Assembly: GCF_014395225.1 (NCBI RefSeq)
Contig: NZ_CP060723.1
Location: 3,410,001-3,474,000 of the forward strand
DNA length: 64,000 nucleotides
Reading direction: 5' to 3'
Source of the DNA: Pedobacter roseus
Lineage (GTDB): Bacteria > Bacteroidota > Bacteroidia > Sphingobacteriales > Sphingobacteriaceae
Positions 51,498 to 60,359 of the stretch are shown piece by piece. Numbering within the stretch: the stretch's first letter is position 1; each line of letters starts with the position of its first letter. Under the pieces are notes generated by a model. That model did not search any database and was not told the origin of the DNA. It was given only the letters and a program-made list of their open reading frames with translations. Made by a program: the position numbers and the translations under genes.

Positions 51498-52820
51498 TTA
51501 ATTATTTGTTGCTGGTTTATTATAAAGCACAGGCACCATTTTAATCTGTCTGTAAAGCAAAAACGTTACGATAATGCTTAGCGATACATAAATTGCAGAA
51601 AAGATGTAAAATGAGTAGGCAATACCTGGCATGGGCGTAACTGCATCTTTAGTGCGCATAATGCCATAAATAATCCATGGCTGCCTGCCAACCTCAGTAA
51701 CCACCCAACCGGCCTCTAAAGCGAGATAACCAAGCGGAATGGCAAAGACGAACAGTTTTAACAGCCAGCGCTTTTCGGTTAAAGGTTTCTTTTTAAAAAG
51801 GATGAAAAAATAGATTAACGCTACCAAAAGTAATAGTGTACCTATCCCCACCATAATCTGGAAAGCGTAATGTGTTATAGCGACTGGTGGATGTTCATTT
51901 TCCGGGATCTGATCCAAGCCCTTAACTTCTGCTTTAAAATCGCCATGCGCCAGAAAACTTAAAGCTCCCGGAATCTTGATTGCGCCTTTTACCGTTTTAT
52001 CTTTTTCGTTTACAATACCACCAATCAAAAGCGGTGCTGGTTTTTCAGTTTTGTATAGCGCTTCCATTGCAGCCAATTTAGCTGGCTGACGTTTGGCAAC
52101 GTCTTTCGCAGAAATATCTCCGCTTAAAGGTTGCAATAAGGCACCAATACATGCAAATATAGCAGCAATCTTAAAGGCTTTTAAATGGAATGCTGCATTT
52201 CTGTTACGAAGGATCATTAACGCATGTACACCAGCTACAGCAAAACCTGTAGCAGTAAAAGCGGCCAAACACATGTGTAAAGCCTGACTAAACCATGCTT
52301 TATTAAACATGGCCTGTATGGGATCGATGTTGAGATATTGTCCGTTTACAAAATCAAAACCCGCCGGACTATTCATCCAGGCATTGGCAGCCACCACCAG
52401 TATGCCCGAAGCTAGTCCGCTTACTCCTACTACCATACCCGTAAACCAGTGGAACCATTTATTCAACTTGTTCCAGCCATACAGGAAAAAGCCAAGAGCT
52501 ATCGCTTCAATAAAAAACGCTGTTCCTTCCAAAGAAAAGGGCATTCCGAAAATGGGCCCGGCGTGATCCATAAATTTTGGCCAGAGCAAGCCCAGTTCGA
52601 ATGATAACATGGTACCAGATACCGCACCTGTGGCAAAGAATATTGCTACCCCTTTACTCCAGGCTTTAGTGAGGTTTTTATATACCTCATCGTTTGTTTT
52701 AAGCCATTTGTAATGCGATACGGCCATAAAGAAAGGCATCACCATGCCAATACAGGAAAAAATAATATGAAAGCCTAATGATAAGGCCATCTGGGAACGG
52801 GCTGCAATAAAATCATCCAT
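51498..52820 (-). CDS. cydA: Cytochrome bd oxidase subunit I
   Basis: A 440-residue subunit I of cytochrome bd quinol oxidase, holding the three hemes and the quinol site. AARSQMALSLGFHIIFSCIGMVMPFFM contains the heme b595 His region, HFQFG-type and WTGMVV-type segments appear as WFHWFTGMVVGVSGLASG, and GRQPWIIYGIMRT is the conserved C-terminal signature. The Q-loop is of the short type. A TATATTTG -7 box lies on the minus strand at 52844-52851. It is the first gene of the cydAB operon. Confidence 0.95.
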   Translation of the reverse strand: MDDFIAARSQMALSLGFHIIFSCIGMVMPFFMAVSHYKWLKTNDEVYKNLTKAWSKGVAIFFATGAVSGTMLSFELGLLWPKFMDHAGPIFGMPFSLEGTAFFIEAIALGFFLYGWNKLNKWFHWFTGMVVGVSGLASGILVVAANAWMNSPAGFDFVNGQYLNIDPIQAMFNKAWFSQALHMCLAAFTATGFAVAGVHALMILRNRNAAFHLKAFKIAAIFACIGALLQPLSGDISAKDVAKRQPAKLAAMEALYKTEKPAPLLIGGIVNEKDKTVKGAIKIPGALSFLAHGDFKAEVKGLDQIPENEHPPVAITHYAFQIMVGIGTLLLLVALIYFFILFKKKPLTEKRWLLKLFVFAIPLGYLALEAGWVVTEVGRQPWIIYGIMRTKDAVTPMPGIAYSFYIFSAIYVSLSIIVTFLLYRQIKMVPVLYNKPATNN

Positions 52821-52843
52821 GGGCTGTAGATTTTGAATTGTAA

Positions 52844-52851
52844 CAAATATA
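52844..52851 (-). promoter_or_regulatory. -7 box of cydAB
   Basis: On the minus strand the bases read TATATTTG, matching TAnnTTTG, 23 bp upstream of the cydA ATG. No -33 element at the expected distance. Confidence 0.45.
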
Positions 52852-52972
52852 GTTGTTAAAGACTAAAGCCTATGGTAATTCAATGACGTTGAAAGGATTA
52901 TTTGAAATATAGAACGTTTATAAATTGAAAAAAGATTTGGATGTTCGTTGCTGCGGAAGTAATTATTTTTGT

Positions 52973-53054
52973 TTAACCACAGATGCACACAGATAAACAT
53001 AGGTTTACTGGTATTATACCTTTATCTGTGTGTATCCTTTTTATCTGTGGTTAA
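52973..53054. repeat. Dispersed inverted repeat (ACCACAGATGCAC family)
   Basis: TTAACCACAGAT (52973-52984) and ATCTGTGGTTAA (53043-53054) are perfectly complementary ends. CACACAGATAAA and TTTATCTGTGTG continue the stem further in. It lies downstream of the MBL hydrolase gene and may serve as terminator there. Confidence 0.75.
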
Positions 53055-53076
53055 TAATTTCTATTAAGCTAGTTGC

Positions 53077-53976
53077 CTAAACCCCTTTCAGTTCATCATA
53101 AGCAGCGGTTAAACTTCTTTCAATTCCTTCACCTTTCCATTCGGGTGCATTTGGGATCGTAGTCGTTTTTAAAATATCTTCTTTGCTTTTTCCTGCTTTA
53201 ATTTCGCCGCCTACAAAGGTTAACAGGTTTTGAAGGTAATTTTGATATGCTTTAACGTCGGTTTTATTTCCGGTTACTTTTTCAGGATCAAGGCTATGTC
53301 CCCAAATAAATAAGGTATCATTATCAAACTGGTTCTGTATCTTATCTAAAGCAGTGATCCAGTTGCCAATGTGTGCTCCATTTTCTCTATCAATATATGG
53401 AAATTTACGGTTGAAAACCAGATCGCCAACATGCACGATATTGGCATTTTCGAAATGATAAACGGCATCGCCATTGGTGTGGCCAGACCCGTAATAATAA
53501 GCTTTGATATTTTCGTTACCTACTTTTGCAGTCCATTTTGTACCAAATGTGGTATCAGGCAAAAGTTGTTTATCTAAATTATTCGCTTTCTCTGCACCTC
53601 TTTTCTGGTTTACCAGCGAATTTTGGTGTGCAACCACTTTTTCTGCTAATCCTTTAAAAGAAATATTTCCGGCGGTATGATCGCCATGGTGATGTGTGTT
53701 GATCAAATATTTGAAAGGTTTTTCGCCCAGTTTTTTCAATTCGTCGATTACATGCGGAGCCGTAGTAGGGAATTGCGCATCTACCACCACAAAACCATTG
53801 CTTGAATTTAACCAGCCAATGGTTCCGCCCTGCTCGGTAAATATACCCACATCATTGCGAAGCGGTTTAAAATTATAAGCACGGAACATGTCTTGCTGCG
53901 CAAAAACATCTGTTTTATAAATCGAAAGCAGGGCCATGGCCAATGCCGAATTTTTGATAAAGTTTCTTCTTTCCAT
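53077..53976 (-). CDS. Exported MBL-fold metallo-hydrolase
   Basis: A 299-residue metallo-beta-lactamase-fold protein with an N-terminal export signal (RRNFIKNSALAMALLSIY, resembling a weak Tat signal with RRNFIK). The zinc motif is INTHHHGDHTAGN (about 92-104), followed by YYGSGHTNGDAVYHFENANIVHVGDLVFNRKFPYI, giving the third His and the bridging Asp, and a late His in FIWGHSLD. The family includes many hydrolases. A beta-lactamase role is not implied, and the substrate is unknown. It is a single gene on the minus strand. Confidence 0.85.
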   Translation of the reverse strand: MERRNFIKNSALAMALLSIYKTDVFAQQDMFRAYNFKPLRNDVGIFTEQGGTIGWLNSSNGFVVVDAQFPTTAPHVIDELKKLGEKPFKYLINTHHHGDHTAGNISFKGLAEKVVAHQNSLVNQKRGAEKANNLDKQLLPDTTFGTKWTAKVGNENIKAYYYGSGHTNGDAVYHFENANIVHVGDLVFNRKFPYIDRENGAHIGNWITALDKIQNQFDNDTLFIWGHSLDPEKVTGNKTDVKAYQNYLQNLLTFVGGEIKAGKSKEDILKTTTIPNAPEWKGEGIERSLTAAYDELKGV

Positions 53977-53994
53977 TTTGGGATTAAGCTAAAA

Positions 53995-54018
53995 AAACCA
54001 CAGCGAATGCCGTGGTTT
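53995..54018 (-). terminator. Terminator of the first METN small-protein gene
   Basis: AAACCAC and GTGGTTT form the stem, extended by a GGC/GCT-type match. Read on the minus strand it ends in a T-run. It lies 32 nt after the stop codon of the 54051-54254 gene. Confidence 0.65.
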
Positions 54019-54050
54019 AAATTTAATGATTTAGATTCTGAAAAAACAAA

Positions 54051-54254
54051 TTATATACCAGAACCTGGTGTGGTACCTGGCTCATGCCCCGGACCAAAGG
54101 AATTATTCTTCCGGTCTTTATCTTTGTTAAACAGATTAGTAGTTACTTTCGACGATTTATTTTCATCTAAAGTTCTATCTTCTTTAATATCTTCTGCGGT
54201 CTTATCCAGTAAATCGTTCTCAACAACTTTACCTTTTTCTTTATTCGTTTCCAT
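54051..54254 (-). CDS. Small acidic/basic protein with SFGPGHEPGTTPG tail (hypothetical)
   Basis: A 67-residue soluble, highly charged protein, probably disordered in its first 45 residues. It begins METN and ends SFGPGHEPGTTPGSGI. A second protein of exactly the same length, encoded just upstream on the same strand, begins METN and ends SFGCIHELGKLPGAML. The shared ends and equal length show they are diverged duplicates, which supports both being real genes. The Gly/Pro-rich tail looks like a binding motif. No function is known. It has its own terminator. Confidence 0.6.
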   Translation of the reverse strand: METNKEKGKVVENDLLDKTAEDIKEDRTLDENKSSKVTTNLFNKDKDRKNNSFGPGHEPGTTPGSGI

Positions 54255-54394
54255 AGTAATTGTAAATTGATGTACTATAGGAACAAGCTAAAAATAAGAT
54301 TGTTTTCTTTAATCCTTATGGGAATGGGATTTAGCAAAAGAAAAATGTTATGGTGAGCCAACAACCAAGAAGTTGTGACAACTGTAAATATCTA

Positions 54395-54598
54395 TTACAA
54401 CATCGCTCCAGGCAATTTCCCTAACTCATGGATGCAGCCAAAAGAATGAAACCTCCTTTTATGGATTTTATTAAAATGGTTCGAAGATTCGAAAGAAAAC
54501 GGATTGAAGATAAACTTGTAGATGTGTTTTCTTTCTTCGTTTAATTTTTCTTCCAGTTTTGCGTTTTCCAGATTCTGAGTGTTGTGGTTAGTTTCCAT
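54395..54598 (-). CDS. Small protein, diverged paralogue of the preceding one (hypothetical)
   Basis: A 67-residue, Lys/Glu/Asn-rich protein beginning METNHNTQNLENAKLEEKL. Its last 17 residues keep S-F-G, H-E, a Gly and a P-G of the tail in the neighbouring paralogue. The middle (YKFIFNPFSFESSNHF) is more hydrophobic than in the paralogue. It lies 140 bp upstream on the same strand and may share a transcript. Only the duplication supports it as a gene. Confidence 0.5.
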   Translation of the reverse strand: METNHNTQNLENAKLEEKLNEERKHIYKFIFNPFSFESSNHFNKIHKRRFHSFGCIHELGKLPGAML

Positions 54599-54884
54599 GA
54601 CGATATAGATTATTGAAAACCTATCGGGCTTTCAGGGTTAACAATTTTAATAATAATAAAAAGCTATTTTAAAATTTGCTTAACCTTATACGATGGGGTG
54701 TTTGATAAGGTTTCGTTCAGGAACAACAGGTAAAATGGCGTGGATTGCCTTATGTTTGATTAAATATAAGTTTTATTTCCGGATTTTGCAAGGGTTTTCT
54801 TCTTTAATAGCTTAAATCATTCCAAAATACCATAAAAGCATTTAATTACTTTGGAAATCAGGTACGGTGGCTTTTAGGCATATA

Positions 54885-55130
54885 CAGTCCCGCTCTTCGT
54901 TCCTTCCCGACGTAAAGTCGGGAACACTGCGATCGGGTTTAGGTGGCACTATCTGCAATACTATTTGGGGTTGCAAAGGGCAAAGGATTTGGCTACAAGA
55001 AGGAATTATTCTCTTGCATCATACAACCTTAAATAGCAGCACCGGCTTATTGTATGTAAACCTGATTGAAGCGGATACCGGCCAAGCGATTAAGGCCTGC
55101 AGGCGTATAAGCGAAAAGCAGGACGAACAT
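54885..55130. repeat. Dispersed MITE-like element, most complete copy
   Basis: About 245 bp. The left end CAGTCCCGCTCTTCG (54885-54899) and right end GCGAAAAGCAGGACG (55111-55125) are imperfect inverted copies of each other. Inside lie a TCCCGACGTAAAGTCGGGA palindrome, ATCGGGTTTAGGTGGCA and, on the right, GAAGCGGATACCGGCC. Left-end copies occur at 35903-35970 (inverted) and 45736-45797, right-part copies at 5612-5665 and 45704-45713. An open frame spans it but is not a gene. The rest of the 54599-55236 gap is AT-rich without recognisable content. Confidence 0.65.
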
Positions 55131-55192
55131 TAAAATGAAATACTATGCCTGCTTTCCAGAAAAACATGATTAATTATTTTGCCCACAAAAAA

Positions 55193-55214
55193 AGTCCCGA
55201 TTTATACCGGGACT
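55193..55214 (-). terminator. Terminator of the cysteine desulfurase gene
   Basis: AGTCCCG (55193-55199) pairs with CGGGACT (55208-55214). On the minus strand the stem is followed by seven or more T. It starts 22 nt after the stop codon of the gene. Confidence 0.85.
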
Positions 55215-55236
55215 CTCCTATTTGGTTAATGATATT

Positions 55237-56385
55237 TTATGCTAAAGCATTCTGCTTTACTACCATTTTAACTTTTTCAATTACGTAATCAAGCTCTTCT
55301 TTTGTGGTGTATTTACTAAATGAAAAACGCACCGAAGGACGGTTTGGATCGGCATTGATACCGTTTAACACATGCGACCCAATGTTTGAGCCAGACGAAC
55401 AGGCACTACCGCCCGAGGCGCAGATACCATTAATATCCAGGTTAAACAATAACATATCGGCCATGTCCATTTCAGGGAAAGAAACATTTAGTACGGTGTA
55501 AAGGCTTTTTTCAGCATCCGTTTCGCCATTAAAGCCAATCCCCGGGATTTCGGCAATTAATTGTGCTTTTAAATAATCTTTTAAGCCCTGAATATAGCTT
55601 TGGTGTTCTGCCATCTCAGCATAAGCAATTTCTAAAGCTTTAGCCAGGCCTACAATACCATATACATTTTCGGTACCGCCACGCATGTTGCGCTCCTGTG
55701 CACCACCATAAATCATTGGTGGAATTTTGATATTGCTGTTTACGTATAAAAAGCCAACACCTTTTGGACCGTGCAGTTTATGTGCAGCGCAAACAATAAA
55801 ATGTGCTTTAAGCTCCCTTACATTATGTGGATAATGCCCCATGGTCTGTACAGTATCCGCATGGTAAATGGCATTGTATTTTTCGCAGATATCGCCCACT
55901 TTAACCATATCGGTTAGGGTTCCTAACTCGTTATTGGCATGCATTAAGGAAACAAAAGTACGCTCGTTATTTTGAAGCAGTTCTTCTAAATGATTATAGT
56001 CGATATTTCCTTTTTCATCGATATTAACAAAACTCAACTTATCGATCTCACCATTTTTAAGCATGGTATTTAAGGTATGCTCAACCGCGTGATGTTCAAT
56101 TTTTGAGGTAATGGCATGTTTAATACCATAAGCAGCAATACCGCAACGGATAGCCGTATTATCGGCCTCGGTACCACCAGAGGTAAAGAATATTTCGGAA
56201 GGTGATGCGTTTAACAGACCAGAAACGGTTTTACGGGCTTTTTCTACAAGCGTCCGCACCTCGCGACCAAGCGCATGAATGGCAGATGGATTACCGAAAT
56301 AATTTTCCATCACATTTGTCATTTCTGCAATTACTGCCGCATCTAAAGGCGTTGTGGCCGCATTATCTAAATAGACCCTTTTCAT
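55237..56385 (-). CDS. Cysteine desulfurase (NifS/IscS family)
   Basis: A 382-residue PLP enzyme that takes sulfur from cysteine for iron-sulfur clusters and tRNA thiolation. VYLDNAATTPLD begins the fold, FTSGGTEADN binds PLP phosphate, HVDTVQT-type HADTVQTMGH and the PLP lysine in CAAHKLHGPKGVGF follow, and the persulfide Cys is in ASGGSACSSGS. It is of the IscS/NifS group I. No iscU or other isc gene adjoins it, so its specific acceptor cannot be stated. It lies downstream of glmM but behind a strong hairpin. Confidence 0.92.
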   Translation of the reverse strand: MKRVYLDNAATTPLDAAVIAEMTNVMENYFGNPSAIHALGREVRTLVEKARKTVSGLLNASPSEIFFTSGGTEADNTAIRCGIAAYGIKHAITSKIEHHAVEHTLNTMLKNGEIDKLSFVNIDEKGNIDYNHLEELLQNNERTFVSLMHANNELGTLTDMVKVGDICEKYNAIYHADTVQTMGHYPHNVRELKAHFIVCAAHKLHGPKGVGFLYVNSNIKIPPMIYGGAQERNMRGGTENVYGIVGLAKALEIAYAEMAEHQSYIQGLKDYLKAQLIAEIPGIGFNGETDAEKSLYTVLNVSFPEMDMADMLLFNLDINGICASGGSACSSGSNIGSHVLNGINADPNRPSVRFSFSKYTTKEELDYVIEKVKMVVKQNALA

Positions 56386-56451
56386 TTCTACGAATATTTA
56401 AAAGTTAGTGTTTACAGAGAGGTCTTGCTAATCAACATCCCTGTTTAAAGT

Positions 56452-56485
56452 GGTCGGGACTTAATCGTTTTATTAAGTCCTGACC
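56452..56485 (-). terminator. Hairpin after glmM
   Basis: GGTCGGGACTTAAT (56452-56465) pairs with ATTAAGTCCTGACC (56472-56485) with one mismatch around a CGTTTT loop. It lies 32 nt after the glmM stop on the minus strand. The T-rich tail is weak, so it may only partly stop transcription toward the desulfurase gene. Confidence 0.55.
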
Positions 56486-56516
56486 GGTATGCTTAAGCCT
56501 AAAATCCTTTTCGGGA

Positions 56517-57902
56517 TTAGAGGTGTAATATTTCCTTGATGTCGGAAATGATCTTATTTGCTAAACTCTCAGCAATGGTTTCATTTTCGGCCTCACTGTA
56601 AATCCTGATGATTGGCTCCGTGTTCGAACGGCGCAAATGTACCCAGGTTTTATCAAATTCTATTTTCAAGCCATCAATGGTGCTATAAGGCTGGTTTTTG
56701 TATTTCTCTTCTACCTGTTTCAGCAAATTATCGATATCCATTTCTGGGGTAAGCGTAATTTTGTTCTTAGAAATGTGGTATTGAGGATAACTTGCCCTTA
56801 ATACGGAAATCGATTTGCCAAATTTAGCCAAATGCGTTAAAAACAGAGCAATACCCACCAAAGCATCTCTGCCATAATGCGATTCAGGATAAATAATTCC
56901 ACCGTTTCCTTCACCACCGATAATGGCATTCGTGGCTTTCATTTTATTTACTACGTTTACCTCACCCACTGCCGATGCATTGTATTCTGAACCTGCCCTT
57001 TCGGTTACATCGCGTAAAGCACGGGTTGATGAAAGATTAGAAACGGTATTTCCAGGTGTATTTTTTAATACATAATCGGCAACAGCTACTAAGGTATATT
57101 CTTCGCCAAACATGCTGCCATCTTCGTTTACAAAACATAAGCGATCTACATCCGGATCAACTACGATACCTAAATCGGCATTCTGTTTTTGAACCTCTTT
57201 CGATATTTCAGTCAGGTTTTCTGGTAGCGGCTCAGGATTGTGTGGAAAATGTCCATCAGGTGTACAATACAGTTCAACCACTTTGTTTACCCCTAAAGCT
57301 TTTAATAAAGCTGGGATAAAAATACCTCCTGTAGAATTTACACAGTCGATTACCACTTTAAAATCGGCTTTTTTAATCGCTTCAACATCCACCAATGGTA
57401 ATGCTAAAACTTTATCGATGTGTTTTTGAAGGTAAGTATCGTTTTTAATTACTTTTCCCAGTTTATCAACATCAGCAAAATCAAAATCGGCACTTTCGGC
57501 TAAATCTAAAACCTCTTTACCATCTGCATCGCTAATAAATTCGCCACTGGCGTTTAATAATTTTAAAGCATTCCATTGTTTTGGGTTATGGCTCGCCGTT
57601 AAAATGATCCCACCACCTGCATTTTCATCAGGTACAGCTACTTCAACAGTTGGGGTGGTTGATAAACCAAGGTCGATTACCTCAATGCCTAAGCCCTGTA
57701 AAGTTCCAATAACGAGGTTATTCACCATTTCACCCGAAATACGGGCATCACGACCTAAAACGATGCGTTTATTGCCTGTTTTTTGTACTACCCAGCTACC
57801 AAAAGCCGCTGTAAATTTCACAATATCAAATGGGGTTAAGCCGTCGCCAGCCCTTCCGCCTATGGTTCCGCGTATTCCTGAAATCGATTTTATTAAAGTC
57901 AC
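56517..57902 (-). CDS. glmM: Phosphoglucosamine mutase
   Basis: A 461-residue alpha-D-phosphohexomutase that converts glucosamine 6-phosphate to glucosamine 1-phosphate for UDP-GlcNAc, peptidoglycan and lipid A. SGIRGTIGG opens the fold, TASHNPKQWNALKL carries the phosphoserine, DPDVDRLCFV binds magnesium, GGEGNGGIIYPESHYGRDAL recognises the sugar, and LRRSNTEPIIRIY binds phosphate. The GGEGNGG and length favour glmM over phosphomannomutase, but phosphoglucomutase activity is possible. A TATTTTTG -7 box lies at 57925-57932 on the minus strand. Confidence 0.88.
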   Translation of the reverse strand: MTLIKSISGIRGTIGGRAGDGLTPFDIVKFTAAFGSWVVQKTGNKRIVLGRDARISGEMVNNLVIGTLQGLGIEVIDLGLSTTPTVEVAVPDENAGGGIILTASHNPKQWNALKLLNASGEFISDADGKEVLDLAESADFDFADVDKLGKVIKNDTYLQKHIDKVLALPLVDVEAIKKADFKVVIDCVNSTGGIFIPALLKALGVNKVVELYCTPDGHFPHNPEPLPENLTEISKEVQKQNADLGIVVDPDVDRLCFVNEDGSMFGEEYTLVAVADYVLKNTPGNTVSNLSSTRALRDVTERAGSEYNASAVGEVNVVNKMKATNAIIGGEGNGGIIYPESHYGRDALVGIALFLTHLAKFGKSISVLRASYPQYHISKNKITLTPEMDIDNLLKQVEEKYKNQPYSTIDGLKIEFDKTWVHLRRSNTEPIIRIYSEAENETIAESLANKIISDIKEILHL

Positions 57903-57924
57903 CGTATATAATTTATTTGAGGCT

Positions 57925-57932
57925 CAAAAATA
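57925..57932 (-). promoter_or_regulatory. -7 box of glmM
   Basis: On the minus strand the bases read TATTTTTG, matching TAnnTTTG, 23 bp before the glmM start. A matching -33 box was not found. Confidence 0.4.
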
Positions 57933-58180
57933 ACAAAAAAAACAAGATAGCCGCTATTCAGCAACGTTTTGCGGTGCAAATTTACATTGTTTTTATATCT
58001 ATGAACACGATGGTTCTGGTAGAAATTAGCCGCGTCATTAAAATCAAACGTGTGTTTTAGTGGCAGCTTTATTCCCGATCAGGTAGTTGATTTTTAGTGC
58101 TGTATAAATCTGCTTCATAATATTCCTGCAACTTTATTGCATAAAAGTATATTCTGACTTTACTAGCGGTTGTAAAACCT

Positions 58181-58188
58181 TATATTTG
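58181..58188 (+). promoter_or_regulatory. -7 box of the methyltransferase-PAP2-ZIP operon
   Basis: TATATTTG lies 30 bp before the ATG at 58218. Together with the box at 57925 it defines divergent promoters in the 315-bp gap, which holds nothing else I recognise. Confidence 0.45.
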
Positions 58189-58217
58189 CATCTTTTTAAG
58201 ATACAAACGGCTTTTAT

Positions 58218-58949
58218 ATGCAGCGCAAGTGGTTTCAATATTGGTTTAATTCGCCATATTATCATATTCTATATCAACAACGAAATGATGCTGAAGCCGA
58301 ATTCTTCATTGACAAACTGACGGATTACCTCCATCCAAAAGCCGAAGCGAAAATGCTTGATATTGCTTGTGGAAAAGGCCGGCACTCCATTTACCTGAAC
58401 AAAAAAGGCTTTGATGTAACAGGGATTGACCTTTCTGAACAGAGCATTAAATACGCCAAACAGTTCGAAAACAGTAAACTTCATTTTTTGGTGCACGATA
58501 TGCGCCGCCTGTTTTACATCAACTATTTTGATGTGGCCTTAAACCTGTTTACCAGTTTTGGTTATTTTGATACCGAGAAAGACCATGTAAATGCACTTAA
58601 AACCTTTAGGAAATGCTTAACTGCAGATGGTATTTTGGTGCTGGATTATTTTAACACCGAAAAAATTATACGCAACTTAAATTCCTGTGAAGTAAAATCG
58701 CTAGATGGAATCACCTTTAACATCACCAAAAACGTTGTTGAGGGGAAAATTATCAAAAAGATAAATTTTGAAGACCAGCATAAGGTATATAATTTCGAAG
58801 AACGGGTACAGGCATTTAGTTTAGACGATTTTCAGCGCATGCTTACCAAAGCTGGGATGCGGATCGAAAAAACCTTTGGCAGCTACGCCCTAGACGATTT
58901 TGACCAATCTATTTCTGACCGCTTAATTTTAATCTGTAAAAAAGCATGA
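58218..58949 (+). CDS. Class I SAM-dependent methyltransferase
   Basis: A 243-residue methyltransferase. MLDIACGKGRHSIYLNKKGFDVTGIDLSEQSIKYAK (about 54-89) gives motif I with the SAM-binding glycine loop and the acidic residue of motif II. ALNLFTSFGYFDTEKDH and ILVLDYFNTEKI are later Rossmann strands. The N-terminal WFNSPYYHILYQQRNDAEAEFFI is shared by a group of uncharacterised Bacteroidota methyltransferases. The substrate is unknown. It overlaps the PAP2 gene by 4 bp. Confidence 0.88.
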   Translation: MQRKWFQYWFNSPYYHILYQQRNDAEAEFFIDKLTDYLHPKAEAKMLDIACGKGRHSIYLNKKGFDVTGIDLSEQSIKYAKQFENSKLHFLVHDMRRLFYINYFDVALNLFTSFGYFDTEKDHVNALKTFRKCLTADGILVLDYFNTEKIIRNLNSCEVKSLDGITFNITKNVVEGKIIKKINFEDQHKVYNFEERVQAFSLDDFQRMLTKAGMRIEKTFGSYALDDFDQSISDRLILICKKA

Positions 58950-59509
58950 TAGAAAGCATACAGCAATTCGACGTAGAACTGTTTTTGAAAATCCACCGCG
59001 GACTTTCAAACAGTTTTTTTGATTGGCTGATGCCTTTAATGCGCAACCGTTTCTTTTGGTCGCCGCTTTATCTTTTTATTGTTATTTTTTGCATCAAACA
59101 GTACAAAAAACAAGGTTATTACATTATCGGTATGTTGCTTTTTACCTTTGCCATGGGCGATTTAATTGCATCAAGGGTAGTAAAACCCTGGGTACAGAGA
59201 GTGAGGCCCTGCAACGATATGAGTTTGGCCAATGATATTATCCACCGGGTGCCCTGCGGCAGTGGCTTGAGTTTCCCCTCAGCACATGCTACCAATCATT
59301 TCGCGATAGCTGTATTTTTAATTTGCGTTTTTTACAGCAGATGGAAGCCTATTTTACCCATTGGCATATTCTGGGCGTTCATCATCAGTTTCGCGCAGGT
59401 TTATGTAGGCGTACATTATCCTGTTGATGTAACCACCGGGGCTTTGCTGGGCATTACCATCGGGATAATCTGTTCAAGAATATTTAAAAAATTACAACCT
59501 GATTTTTAA
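58946..59509 (+). CDS. PAP2 family phosphatase
   Basis: A 187-residue membrane phosphatase with about five helices. The three PAP2 motifs are KPWVQRVRP (about 73-81), SFPSAHATN (about 108-116, with the proton-donor His), and VYVGVHYPVDVTTG (about 148-161, with the nucleophilic His). Family members dephosphorylate undecaprenyl pyrophosphate, lipid A or phosphatidate at the outer face of the inner membrane. The particular lipid is not predictable. It is the middle gene of a tight operon (4-bp overlap upstream, 3-bp gap downstream). Confidence 0.9.
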   Translation: MIESIQQFDVELFLKIHRGLSNSFFDWLMPLMRNRFFWSPLYLFIVIFCIKQYKKQGYYIIGMLLFTFAMGDLIASRVVKPWVQRVRPCNDMSLANDIIHRVPCGSGLSFPSAHATNHFAIAVFLICVFYSRWKPILPIGIFWAFIISFAQVYVGVHYPVDVTTGALLGITIGIICSRIFKKLQPDF

Positions 59510-59512
59510 CCT

Positions 59513-60229
59513 ATGGAAATCTGGAAACTCTGTGTACTCTTTTTCTGTGCCTTTTTAGGTGGAACAGCTATTTTTCTGGTAAAAAGCGATAAATCTAAAC
59601 TGCTGAAGCTGATTTTATCTTTCAGCGGGGCTTATTTATTTGCCATTACCGTATTACATTTAATTCCTGATGCTTACAGCGGCCCAGATAAATGGCAGAT
59701 CGGGGTATTTATCCTGATTGGTTTTCTATTACAGATTTTCTTGGAGCAATTCTCAGAAGGTGTAGAACATGGGCATATCCATAAACATCATGATGGACAT
59801 ATTTTCCCTTATGGTATTATGATCAGTTTGTGTTTACATGCCTTTTTAGAAGGAATGCCATTGGCGAAAGAACAGCATAATGAATTGATTTTTGGAATTT
59901 CATTACATCATATTCCTGCCGCTTTTGCATTGGCGAGTATATTAATGCAAAACCATTTTAAGAAAGGCAGCATTATACTTTACCTCATTTTATTTGCGGT
60001 AATGGCGCCATTGGGCTTTTACGTAAGCGTAGGTTTAAGCAACGGAACCATTGGCGGTTTAGATGCCTATTTTAATAAGATTATGGGCATTGTAATTGGT
60101 ATTTTCTTACATATTTCTACCACTATCCTATTCGAATCGAGCGCCGACCATAAAATTAATACGCGTAAAATGATTGCCGTTTTATTGGGAATTGGCGTGG
60201 CGTTGATCGGATTCTTTGCCGGACACTAA
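59513..60229 (+). CDS. ZIP family metal transporter
   Basis: A 238-residue ZIP-type divalent metal permease with seven or eight helices. The His-rich loop HGHIHKHHDGH lies between helices 3 and 4. The transport-site motifs HAFLEGMPLAKE (helix 4) and HHIPAAFALAS (helix 5) supply His and Glu ligands. HLIPDAY in helix 2 adds another. Zinc is the usual substrate; iron or manganese is possible. No zinc-responsive regulator or operator was seen. It ends the methyltransferase operon. Confidence 0.9.
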   Translation: MEIWKLCVLFFCAFLGGTAIFLVKSDKSKLLKLILSFSGAYLFAITVLHLIPDAYSGPDKWQIGVFILIGFLLQIFLEQFSEGVEHGHIHKHHDGHIFPYGIMISLCLHAFLEGMPLAKEQHNELIFGISLHHIPAAFALASILMQNHFKKGSIILYLILFAVMAPLGFYVSVGLSNGTIGGLDAYFNKIMGIVIGIFLHISTTILFESSADHKINTRKMIAVLLGIGVALIGFFAGH

Positions 60230-60359
60230 GTCAGTTGGCAATTTTCAGTTCTCATTTGGTAAATACCAGTTGATAGTTTTCAGTTAGTAATATGTCGATT
60301 AACCGATTTAAACAGTTAACCGATTAACCATTCGTACCCATTTCAAAAAATTCACCTGC

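Noticed and set aside
53077..53976. Subclass B beta-lactamase
   Set aside because: The HHHGDH motif is shared by many MBL-fold hydrolases. No further beta-lactamase-specific feature is visible, so only the fold is called.
54867..55133. An 88-codon open frame
   Set aside because: It spans the dispersed MITE-like element almost exactly, has no start context, and its composition is that of the repeat.
57830..58060. A 76-codon frame across the glmM promoter region
   Set aside because: It overlaps the glmM start antisense and the promoter. No conserved pattern is seen.
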